From assembly GCA_937916365.1 (NCBI GenBank), contig CALFSY010000056.1, positions 1 through 8,788 of the forward strand: a stretch of DNA of 8,788 bases. Direction: 5' to 3'. The notes under the pieces were generated by a model that saw nothing but the letters and a program-made list of their open reading frames with translations, was not told the DNA's origin and made no database searches. The stretch comes from an uncultured Jannaschia sp. GTDB lineage: Bacteria; Pseudomonadota; Alphaproteobacteria; Rhodobacterales; Rhodobacteraceae. The translations under genes and the position numbers were made by a program. Positions 1 to 5,443 of this stretch are shown here, piece by piece (within the stretch, counting starts at the first letter, position 1; each line of letters starts with the position of its first letter).

Positions 1-462
1 GATTAGCGATAAAACACCTGAGAGCGCAAGGTAGTTCAGATCGTGGCCCGCCTGTGCGGCCATCGGCCCATTGCGCCCATACCCTGTAAGCTCGCAGAGG
101 ATCAGGCCCGGGTTGATTGCGACAAGGGTGGCCCAACCAAGACCCAGAGTGTCCAGTTTACCCGGCCGCATTTCGCTGATTAGCACATCCGCATCGGCAA
201 CCAGTTCCATTAATTGGTTGCGACCCTTGGCGGATTTCAGATCAAGGGCCCGCGCGTCTTTACCACGCGCCAGGGCGTCATGCGGTCCGCCTCGGGCGGC
301 AAGCATCGGGTCATCCGCTGCACCAGCATAGGCCGGAGGGCCTGCGGGATTTACGATCCGTGTAACCTGTGCGCCAAGATCGGCTAGCATGGTTGACGCA
401 AAGGGCCCCGGCGCATTCGCCGAAAGATCAATCACCCGTATATCACACAGCGCACCTCGCAT
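1..462 (-). CDS. CaiB/BaiF family CoA-transferase or acyl-CoA racemase (N-terminal 154 residues; runs off the left edge)
   Basis: I read this frame by reverse complement; the ATG is at 462-460 and the frame is open to base 1. The protein begins MRGALCDIRVIDLSANAPGP, then has FASTMLADLGAQV, the usual first Rossmann-like segment of class III CoA-transferases. Next come ARGKDARALDLKSAKGR (about 65-81), ADVLISEMRPGKLDTLG (91-107) and ELTGYGRNGPMA (124-135). GHDLNYLALSG (139-149) is typical of the alpha-methylacyl-CoA racemase branch, where the His (H140) is the catalytic base. The Asp near residue 170, which is nucleophile or base in the family, lies outside the window, so transferase and racemase cannot be told apart. 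The start overlaps the stop of the upstream enolase-superfamily gene by one base (TGATG), implying coupled translation. From context it could move CoA between betaine-type acids, as CaiB does in enterobacterial carnitine metabolism, but E. coli CaiB lacks the GHDLNY motif. Family is sure; substrate is inferred. Confidence 0.9.
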   Translation of the reverse strand, partial: MRGALCDIRVIDLSANAPGPFASTMLADLGAQVTRIVNPAGPPAYAGAADDPMLAARGGPHDALARGKDARALDLKSAKGRNQLMELVADADVLISEMRPGKLDTLGLGWATLVAINPGLILCELTGYGRNGPMAAQAGHDLNYLALSGVLSLI

Positions 463-1577
463 CACGCCGTCATCTCCGCAACAGGCGCCCCCAAGGTTGT
501 TTCATCAATCTCTACCCCCAGACCGTGCCCTGGATCGTCTGGCAAACGCAATCGCCCATTCACGACACGGAGCGGATTTCGAACGAGCGGAAGATCGGCG
601 GAGACATAGTCGTAAAGGCCTAAAACAAGGTTCTCCGGCAATGTATGAGCCAAATGTGTCATGCAAGACAGCAAGAGACCTGTGCCGTAATAGTCTTCGA
701 TCCGCAGCGGGACGCCATACAGACGTGCCAGCACCATCGTCGCTCGTGTTGCCTCGATTCCACCGACGCACGAGGTCTTGATCGATGCGACATCTAGCAC
801 TTGGTCTTGCACTGCTTCGAGAAAGCGCTGCGGGCTGTCTAATACCTCGTCAAGCATGATCCTGCATCCGGTGCGTTGTGCAACGGTGCGACATTCTTCG
901 TATGTTTCGCAGGGATTTTCGATCATAGGGGCCAGATCGACGGTGGCCTTGATGATCCGAATTGCATCATCAACCAACCAGGCACGATTGGGATCATACC
1001 AAATGTGTTCGTGTGGCAACGCCAAGCCTTGCACTATGCGGATCGTTTCTATGTCTTGATATGGTTCGCCGGCGCCGACTTTGATTTGGAACCTGGAATA
1101 CCCCTGCGCGCGCTGCGCCTCAAACTGCGCCAGCATTTCATCACGATCACCAATGCGCACGACGTTTAGCATGGGAACACTCTCACTCACGCGCCCACCC
1201 CAAAGATCCACGAGCGATAGGCCATGGGCTTTGGCCGCAAGATCCCACAGCGCCATTTCCAGGGCGGTTTTTGCGTTGCCATGCCCCCGCAGCGCGGCGG
1301 AAACATCGCGCAGAATAGCGGCGACCTGGCCTGGATCACGCCCGATCACCACCGGCGCGACATGTCGAATGCCCTCGCGCGCGCCCGCGGACAGCTCTGG
1401 CAAATAATACGGCGGTGCCGAGCAAACTTCCCCCCAGCCGATCAAACCGCCATCGGTCTCTATCTTGACCACCAAAACATCAAGCGAAGGGTCAATGGAT
1501 TGGCTTGAGACATAACGGGTAAGCTCCATGCCAACGTTGATTGGCACCGAAAACAGCGTGATTTGCGCAATACGCAT
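462..1577 (-). CDS. Enolase-superfamily enzyme (mandelate racemase/muconate lactonizing type), intact, possible betaine/amino-acid epimerase or dehydratase
   Basis: This 371-residue protein has the family's full length: an N-terminal capping domain (about 1-125) and a (beta/alpha) barrel (about 135-360). Visible active-site residues are K166 in RFQIKVG (the second Lys of the K-x-K motif, with the first replaced by Gln), metal ligands D195 (YDPNRAW), E220 (IENPCETY) and D243/E244 (MLDEVLDS), the opposite-face K267 (ASIKTSCVGG), and D295 in IEDYYGTGL. Having both Lys faces is what 1,1-proton-transfer epimerases and racemases need; beta-elimination dehydratases can also have it. By recall the overall pattern resembles hydroxyproline-betaine 2-epimerase and cis-3-hydroxyproline dehydratase. 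Those enzymes bind the free acid with Mg2+ in the cytoplasm. The gene starts 4 bp after the thioesterase stop, with a weak GGTAGAG-type ribosome site, and its stop overlaps the CoA-transferase start. A truncated relative sits at 2881-3357. The family is certain, the reaction is not; muconate cycloisomerase or a sugar-acid dehydratase are less likely given the neighbours. Confidence 0.92.
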   Translation of the reverse strand: MRIAQITLFSVPINVGMELTRYVSSQSIDPSLDVLVVKIETDGGLIGWGEVCSAPPYYLPELSAGAREGIRHVAPVVIGRDPGQVAAILRDVSAALRGHGNAKTALEMALWDLAAKAHGLSLVDLWGGRVSESVPMLNVVRIGDRDEMLAQFEAQRAQGYSRFQIKVGAGEPYQDIETIRIVQGLALPHEHIWYDPNRAWLVDDAIRIIKATVDLAPMIENPCETYEECRTVAQRTGCRIMLDEVLDSPQRFLEAVQDQVLDVASIKTSCVGGIEATRATMVLARLYGVPLRIEDYYGTGLLLSCMTHLAHTLPENLVLGLYDYVSADLPLVRNPLRVVNGRLRLPDDPGHGLGVEIDETTLGAPVAEMTA

Positions 1578-1581
1578 GGCT

Positions 1582-2100
1582 CTACCGTTTCTTTAGGGCA
1601 ATGCCCTGTCCCGATTGCGCCGGTCGACCAAGACCAAGATGCGCGCCATGGATCATTTCCAGCCGTTCGCCAACGAAGGGGCGCCATCCCTCCGGACGCC
1701 GCGTCTCAAGGTTGAAACCAAGGCATTTGACTTCGTTTGTTGCGGCAAGATTTCCATCGGCATCCAGAACGCGGTGAAATAAGATGAAACGCTTTGAATC
1801 CAGATCAGTAAGCTGCGTTTCAATACGAAACACCGCCCCTTCTGCCAGTTCCCCAGTGTAGGTCACATGATTCTCCACGATGATGTATTCATGGCCCTCA
1901 CGCGCCTCGATCGTCTGTTCTGGCGCGTTAATCCAGTTCCAGAATGCCCAGTTGGCTTGATCGCAAATCGTCAGATAATGCGCCATGTTCAAGTGGCGGT
2001 ATTCGTCCACCCAGTCTGGCTTCACAACATTCTCGACCAGGTTAAGAGGCGCCGTGATTTCGCCTGTCCATTCGTGCAAGAAAGTCTCGGTAACAAGCAT
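1582..2100 (-). CDS. Hotdog-fold acyl-CoA thioesterase (4HBT type, betainyl-CoA thioesterase-like)
   Basis: This is a 172-residue single hotdog domain. The segment KPDWVDEYRHLNMAHYL (27-43) is the hallmark of 4-hydroxybenzoyl-CoA-type thioesterases: D32 aligns with the general acid/base position, and H36-x-N38 with the HxN pair before the long helix. ENHVTYTGELAEG (76-88) is the usual second strand region, with E84 in the Y-x-x-E-L element. Such enzymes hydrolyse acyl-CoA to the free acid in the cytoplasm. Proteins of this kind (CdhB) hydrolyse betainyl-CoA in Pseudomonas carnitine catabolism; here the role may equally be release of carnitine or another betaine from its CoA ester. I chose the ATG at 2100 because AAAGGA lies about 8 bases upstream and the upstream hydratase stop is one base away. 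The longer open frame to 2235 would lie inside that gene and adds non-homologous residues. The C-terminal 20 residues are Gly/Gln/Lys-rich and look disordered. Substrate unproven. Confidence 0.88.
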   Translation of the reverse strand: MLVTETFLHEWTGEITAPLNLVENVVKPDWVDEYRHLNMAHYLTICDQANWAFWNWINAPEQTIEAREGHEYIIVENHVTYTGELAEGAVFRIETQLTDLDSKRFILFHRVLDADGNLAATNEVKCLGFNLETRRPEGWRPFVGERLEMIHGAHLGLGRPAQSGQGIALKKR

Positions 2101-2101
2101 A

Positions 2102-2884
2102 TCAGCGTCCTTTCCACTGCGGTGCGCGCTTTTCAGAAAGGGCTGCCATTCCCTCAGCGGCATCTTCACTATCATAAACGCGGCGGTAAATCTGCAGATC
2201 AGCCTCACGCATAATCTGGTATGCCTGGCGTTCACTGTGGCCTTCTGTGGCGCGGTCGATTTCCTTGATCGCCTGAAGAGAGAGCGGCGCGCACGCTGCT
2301 ACACGTTCTGCAAGGACACGTGCAGTTTCGGTGAGGTCAGAGGCAGATGTGACCTGGTTCACTAGCCCCCAGCGAGCAAGTTCCTCAGCCGACGCGCGCT
2401 GCCCCGTCATCAACATTTCCATCGCAACGGCGCGTGGTAGGCGCCGTGGCAGACGTATGACGCCACCTGCATCAGCGATCAATCCTATTGCCGCTTCAGT
2501 CAGGGCAAACTCCGCGTGTTTGGCGGCGACGATCATATCCGCCGCCAGTGCGAGTTCAAACCCACCGCCAAGCGCCATGCCATTGACAGCCGCAATAACG
2601 GGCTTCTGTAGATCCCAGTATTCAGTAAGCCCTGCAAAACCGCCAATGCCTTGGTCCGCGTCCGGTGGTTCGCCCTCTGCGGCCGCTTTCAAATCCCAGC
2701 CGGCAGAAAAGAATCGGTCACCCGCGCCGGTGATGATGCCAACTGACAGACCGTCATCTTTTTGCAATTCTTGAAATGCAGCGCCAAGCGCCTTGCTGGT
2801 TGCGGCGTTAATGGCGTTCGCCTTGGGACGGTTTAGTGTGATTTCTAGAATGCGCCCGATGCGCTCGGTTCCAACGGCGGTCAT
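2102..2884 (-). CDS. caiD: Crotonobetainyl-CoA hydratase / carnitinyl-CoA dehydratase (CaiD-like)
   Basis: This 260-residue crotonase-family protein is nearly the length of E. coli CaiD (261). From memory of that protein the match is dense: ILEITLNRPKANAI (12-25), FFSAGWDLKAAAEGE (58-72), GGFAGLTE (81-88), KPVIAAVNG (94-102), GGGFELALAAD (106-116), and the C-terminal QWKGR. The oxyanion-hole residues are A61 and G107. Both catalytic glutamates of true hydratases are present, E110 (GGGFE) and E130 (FALTEAAIG), as is the DAGG loop (138-141). It should add or remove water between crotonobetainyl-CoA and L-carnitinyl-CoA, or act on a close analogue. The ATG at 2884 forms an ATGA overlap with the preceding truncated frame and has GGGAG at 2890-2894, five bases upstream. 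The in-frame ATG at 2896 has no ribosome site and would add only four residues. The stop lies one base from the thioesterase ATG. Best-supported substrate assignment in the window, though still by similarity. Confidence 0.88.
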   Translation of the reverse strand: MTAVGTERIGRILEITLNRPKANAINAATSKALGAAFQELQKDDGLSVGIITGAGDRFFSAGWDLKAAAEGEPPDADQGIGGFAGLTEYWDLQKPVIAAVNGMALGGGFELALAADMIVAAKHAEFALTEAAIGLIADAGGVIRLPRRLPRAVAMEMLMTGQRASAEELARWGLVNQVTSASDLTETARVLAERVAACAPLSLQAIKEIDRATEGHSERQAYQIMREADLQIYRRVYDSEDAAEGMAALSEKRAPQWKGR

Positions 2885-3357
2885 TTTGACTCCCATGTTT
2901 CAAGAGGATCGCCCAGAACGTCCTCGTTAATATCAATGCCCAAGCCAGGCCCGCACGCAGTGGGCACCTGAACACGCCCTCCTGTGACAGGAAACTGGTT
3001 TCTAGCGAGTGGGATATCGGGTAGATGATAGTCATAGAGGCCAAAATTTGCGGCCGCCGGAACACCCTGCGTCAGGTGACACACAGCGGCCAGCGTCAGC
3101 CCGGTTCCATAGAAATCCTCTATGCGCATGGGTATACCCAAACGCAGGCCGATTTCCACAAGGTGCCGATGCTGGCTAAGCCCTCCGGTGCAGCCCATTT
3201 TCAAAACGGCCACGTCCAACACCCCGTCCTCCGCGGCGCAGATCATGGCCTCCTGACTGTCAAGCACTTCATCAAGCATCAGCCCCAACCCCAGCCGCTT
3301 TGACAGTATAGCGCATTCGCGGTAGGTTTCGCAGGGTTGGCGCGTTGTGTCGTACAT
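2881..3357 (-). pseudogene. Truncated enolase-superfamily paralogue (C-terminal ~152 residues only)
   Basis: The open frame of 158 codons contains only the second half of a mandelate racemase/muconate lactonizing-type barrel. From QPCETYREC onward it aligns without gaps to residues 221-371 of the intact protein encoded at 462-1577, roughly 45% identical by hand count. Shared landmarks are MLDEVLDS, VLDVAVLK (the K267 equivalent), RIEDFYGTGL, GLYDY and the GLGIDINE tail. Everything before that is missing, including the cap domain, the K166 equivalent and the first two metal ligands, so it cannot be an active enzyme. The first six residues (MYDTTR) are not family sequence; they come from another gene read out of frame (see 3335-3424). 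No stop or frameshift has accumulated in the retained part, suggesting a recent deletion, an unannotated strain variant, or an assembly error. Its TGA overlaps the CaiD-like ATG, as expected of a former operon member. The divergence from the intact copy implies an old paralogue, not a fresh duplicate. Confidence 0.85.
3334..3340 (-). other. Deletion junction with 7-nt microhomology (CCAACCC on the minus strand)
   Basis: The bases CCAACCC fit both partners: Ala-Pro-Thr of the MDR remnant (CCA ACC C) and Gln-Pro of the enolase-type remnant (CAA CCC in the shifted frame). Left and right of this point the two reading frames differ by one register. The simplest reading is a deletion that removed the rest of the MDR gene and about the first 220 codons of the enolase-type gene. 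The exact breakpoint cannot be placed within the shared bases. Confidence 0.6.
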
Positions 3358-3424
3358 CCAGTTTGTCTAGCCCACCATGGCCAGTCAGAAGCACCGCCGT
3401 CATCGAATTTGGTATCATTGTCAT
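3335..3424 (-). pseudogene. 5' remnant of an MDR-superfamily oxidoreductase (quinone oxidoreductase / zinc alcohol dehydrogenase type)
   Basis: Directly after the acyl-CoA dehydrogenase a short frame begins with ATG at 3424 (ATGA overlap) or, better placed for the GGGAG at 3426-3430, ATG at 3418. It reads MTAVLLTGHGGLDKLDVRHN (from ATG 3403) and then APT. This is the characteristic first beta-strand segment of medium-chain dehydrogenase/reductases, which typically start M-x-A-V-V-L-T-G-x-G-G-x-E-x-L and soon reach P-x-P-x-P-G-x-G-E-V. That proline/glycine stretch never appears. After about 30 codons the frame runs into the enolase-type sequence in the wrong frame and stops at TGA 3274-3272, giving at most a 50-residue peptide. 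The catalytic and cofactor domains (about 300 residues) are absent. In its intact form the enzyme would be an NAD(P)-dependent oxidoreductase of this pathway, with its substrate unknown. The MDR call rests on a short but distinctive stretch. Confidence 0.72.
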
Positions 3425-4584
3425 GCTCCCAACGGGCGTAACAACTGCCGCGATATAATGTGGCGCTGAATCTCGGATGTGCCCTCCCAGATCCGCTCTA
3501 CACGCGCATCACGATATATCCGTTCCAATGGTAGATCGGCCATGACACCCATACCGCCGCAAGTCTGTATCGCTTGATCGGCGACGCGGCCCAGCATTTC
3601 AGAACACCAAACCTTGGCCATGGCGCAATCCTCGGCCTGTGTCGGTAATCCCTGGTCAATCTTCCAGGCGGTATTCATTAGCAGAAGGTCACCGAGGCGA
3701 ATATCCGTTGCCATATCGGCCAGCGGGAAACTGACCCCCTGAAACTTGCCGATGGGCTGACCGAACTGTTTGCGCTCAGCGGCGAATTGCACAGCAACCT
3801 CGAACGCCCTTTCGGCGCGCGCCTGACAGACCGCCGCGACAGTTAGGCGGCCAGGGCCGAGCCAGTCATTGACTACCTTGAAGCCCTCCCCCTCAGCGCC
3901 GACCATCTGCCAGTTGCCGACGCGCGCGTTGTCGAAGCGTAAGATATCGTTGTAATAACCGCGATGTCCCATGTGGTCATAACCGGGTGCCACCTCAACG
4001 CCAGGGGCATCCAGATCTACCAGAAAGCAGGATATGCGCTTGCGTGGGCCTTTGTCGGTTTCATCTTCGCCGGTGGCTGCAAAAAGGATAACGAAGTCCG
4101 ATATGCGCGCGTTGGAAATGAAATGCTTGGTTCCGTTGATGATCCAATTATCGCCATCGCGGCGAGCTGTTGTCTTCATGCCCTTAAGATCGCTACCGGC
4201 ATCCGGTTCTGTCATGGCGACACACTCACGCTTTTCACCGCGTAGGACGGGATCGCGGAAGTGTGATATTTGATTACCTTCGCAGGCTTCGAGGATATTG
4301 TTGGGGCGGCGCACACATTCCGCCAAAGCTAACGAAGCACGCGAAAGACCCTTTTCCACCAGTGTGAAAGAGACACAGTCGAGCCCTGCACCCCCCATGT
4401 TCTCGGGGAAATTGCAGGCGTGCAAGCCAATCTCCATGGCCTTTTGCCTGACTTCCATTTCCATCTCGCGTGGAAGCGCGTTGGTTTTTTCAAGATACTG
4501 TTCATGCGGGATCAGTTCTTTGTCACAAAAAGCCCGCGCAGTGTCGTAAAGCATCTGTTGTTCTTCGGTCAGTGCAAAATCCAT
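3421..4584 (-). CDS. Acyl-CoA dehydrogenase (FAD-dependent), candidate gamma-butyrobetainyl-CoA dehydrogenase
   Basis: This 387-residue protein is full length for the family. The N-terminal helical domain (1-120) starts MDFALTEEQQML. The flavin/substrate motif CVAMTEPDAGSDL is at 121-133, the beta domain (WIINGTKHFISNA, 147-159) follows, and RKQFGQPIGKFQGV (271-284) opens the C-terminal helical domain. Then come QTCGGMGVMADLPLERIYRD (340-359) and RIWEGTSEIQR (364-374). E367 in WEGTSE occupies the catalytic-base position of medium-chain dehydrogenases. E. coli CaiA (the crotonobetainyl-CoA reductase) has, as I recall, GGSDEMQ there, so this looks like a genuine oxidising dehydrogenase that passes electrons to ETF. 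A distinctive segment is HMGHRGYYNDILRFDNARV (204-222). The likely role is to introduce the alpha,beta double bond in a CoA ester, for example gamma-butyrobetainyl-CoA to crotonobetainyl-CoA. The ATG overlaps the upstream stop by one base (TGATG), and GAGGGG sits 8 bases before it. Confidence 0.92.
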   Translation of the reverse strand: MDFALTEEQQMLYDTARAFCDKELIPHEQYLEKTNALPREMEMEVRQKAMEIGLHACNFPENMGGAGLDCVSFTLVEKGLSRASLALAECVRRPNNILEACEGNQISHFRDPVLRGEKRECVAMTEPDAGSDLKGMKTTARRDGDNWIINGTKHFISNARISDFVILFAATGEDETDKGPRKRISCFLVDLDAPGVEVAPGYDHMGHRGYYNDILRFDNARVGNWQMVGAEGEGFKVVNDWLGPGRLTVAAVCQARAERAFEVAVQFAAERKQFGQPIGKFQGVSFPLADMATDIRLGDLLLMNTAWKIDQGLPTQAEDCAMAKVWCSEMLGRVADQAIQTCGGMGVMADLPLERIYRDARVERIWEGTSEIQRHIISRQLLRPLGA

Positions 4585-5426
4585 CAGTCGAGCCCCTCAT
4601 ATCGCGCGTTTGCGTGATCGAGCGCGGCACGTAATCCTTTCTCGGCGGTCATCTTAGAGAATTCGGCATATTCCGGCACCGGTTGTGCACCCATGATCGC
4701 GACCTGCTCTAGGTAGTAGTCGGTCGCGGCCTTGAGGCCCTGCATCTCATAAACCCGATTGAGATACATCTTGTGCATACGTTGCATCTCGCGCGGGAGG
4801 CGCGCCATCAGCGTCGCTTTCTTGCGCGTCGCCTCGGTTAGATCTTCCGGTGCGACAACTTCGGTGACCAGGCCCATGTCTTTGGCTTCGGTGGCCGTCA
4901 GTTCGCGGCCGGTAAGCAATAGATCTTTGGCCGTTTTCATGTTAACCAGCCATGGCAAAAACATGCAGTGGCCAGAAACACCATAGCGGACCTCGTTATA
5001 GCCCATCGCAGTATCGGATGTGACAATAGAAACATCGCAAAACAGCGAAAGTTCAAACCCCTTACCAATGGCGTATTTGTGGATAGAGGCGATGACTGGT
5101 TTCGTCACGCGCCATGGTGTTGTGAACTCGTCGAACTGATGGATGTAATGTGCGCGGTATTCATAGATCGAAGATCGATCCTCCGCTGCATCTTCATCCA
5201 GGTCATGCCCGGCGCAGAAACCGCGCCCTGCGCCACGAATAACAATCACGTTCACAGTGTCGTCTGCGTCGGCGCGCAGCAGCCCGGCCTGCAGTTCTGC
5301 AATAAGTTGAAGATTCATCGCGTTCAACTTCTCGGGCCGATTGAGCGTAAGCCAGCAGATGTGCTCATCATCGACTTCATAGATTAAGTGCCGATAGTCG
5401 GTAGATTTGGGTGTAACAGAGCTCAT
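4584..5426 (-). CDS. Enoyl-CoA hydratase/isomerase-family protein (crotonase fold) with GKG in the oxyanion motif
   Basis: This is a 280-residue crotonase-fold protein. LTLNRPEKLNAMN (27-39) and FCAGHDLDEDA (70-80, oxyanion A72) are standard. The second element is HKYAIGKGFELSLFCD (116-131). By alignment with the usual GGGxE motif, K122 replaces the glycine whose backbone NH completes the oxyanion hole. E125 and E145 (GYNEVRYG) match the two catalytic glutamates, so hydratase activity remains possible. The middle has an unusual HYIHQFDEFTTPWRVTKPVI stretch (93-112) and GVSGHCMFLPWLVNMKTAKD (149-168). The C-terminal 45 residues are longer than in CaiD. It is clearly a different subfamily from the CaiD-like protein at 2102-2884, so the operon has two crotonase-fold enzymes. 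I set the start at ATG 5426, which has AGGGAGGA at 5431-5438. The open frame extends to 5627 but that part lies in the synthetase gene. Reaction unknown; an isomerase, hydratase or CoA hydrolase are all possible. Confidence 0.88.
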   Translation of the reverse strand: MSSVTPKSTDYRHLIYEVDDEHICWLTLNRPEKLNAMNLQLIAELQAGLLRADADDTVNVIVIRGAGRGFCAGHDLDEDAAEDRSSIYEYRAHYIHQFDEFTTPWRVTKPVIASIHKYAIGKGFELSLFCDVSIVTSDTAMGYNEVRYGVSGHCMFLPWLVNMKTAKDLLLTGRELTATEAKDMGLVTEVVAPEDLTEATRKKATLMARLPREMQRMHKMYLNRVYEMQGLKAATDYYLEQVAIMGAQPVPEYAEFSKMTAEKGLRAALDHANARYEGLD

Positions 5427-5430
5427 GCAT

Positions 5431-5438
5431 TCCTCCCT
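5431..5438 (-). promoter_or_regulatory. Ribosome binding site deciding the start of the crotonase-family gene
   Basis: The minus strand reads AGGGAGGA four bases before ATG 5426-5424. It is the strongest Shine-Dalgarno match in the operon and lies between the synthetase stop (5446-5444) and this start, arguing against the longer 347-codon frame. Confidence 0.75.
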
Positions 5439-5443
5439 TTGCA

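Noticed and set aside
2101..2235. Longer start for the thioesterase (ATG 2235)
   Set aside because: It would overlap the CaiD-like gene by over 130 bases and add residues unlike the family. ATG 2100 has a proper ribosome site and spacing.
2881..3357. The 158-codon frame as a functional stand-alone small protein
   Set aside because: It lacks the cap domain, one acid/base Lys and two metal ligands. Its start codon and first six residues come from another gene read out of frame, with no ribosome site of its own seen.
3421..4584. Naming the acyl-CoA dehydrogenase CaiA
   Set aside because: The motif at the catalytic-base position (WEGTSE) and the flanking sequence differ from CaiA as recalled; only the operon partner CaiD matches closely.
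4968..5387. Plus-strand open frame of 139 codons
   Set aside because: It lies wholly opposite the crotonase-family gene and its translation has no recognisable domain; shadow of the minus-strand gene. The same applies to the other long plus-strand frames between 71 and 7315.
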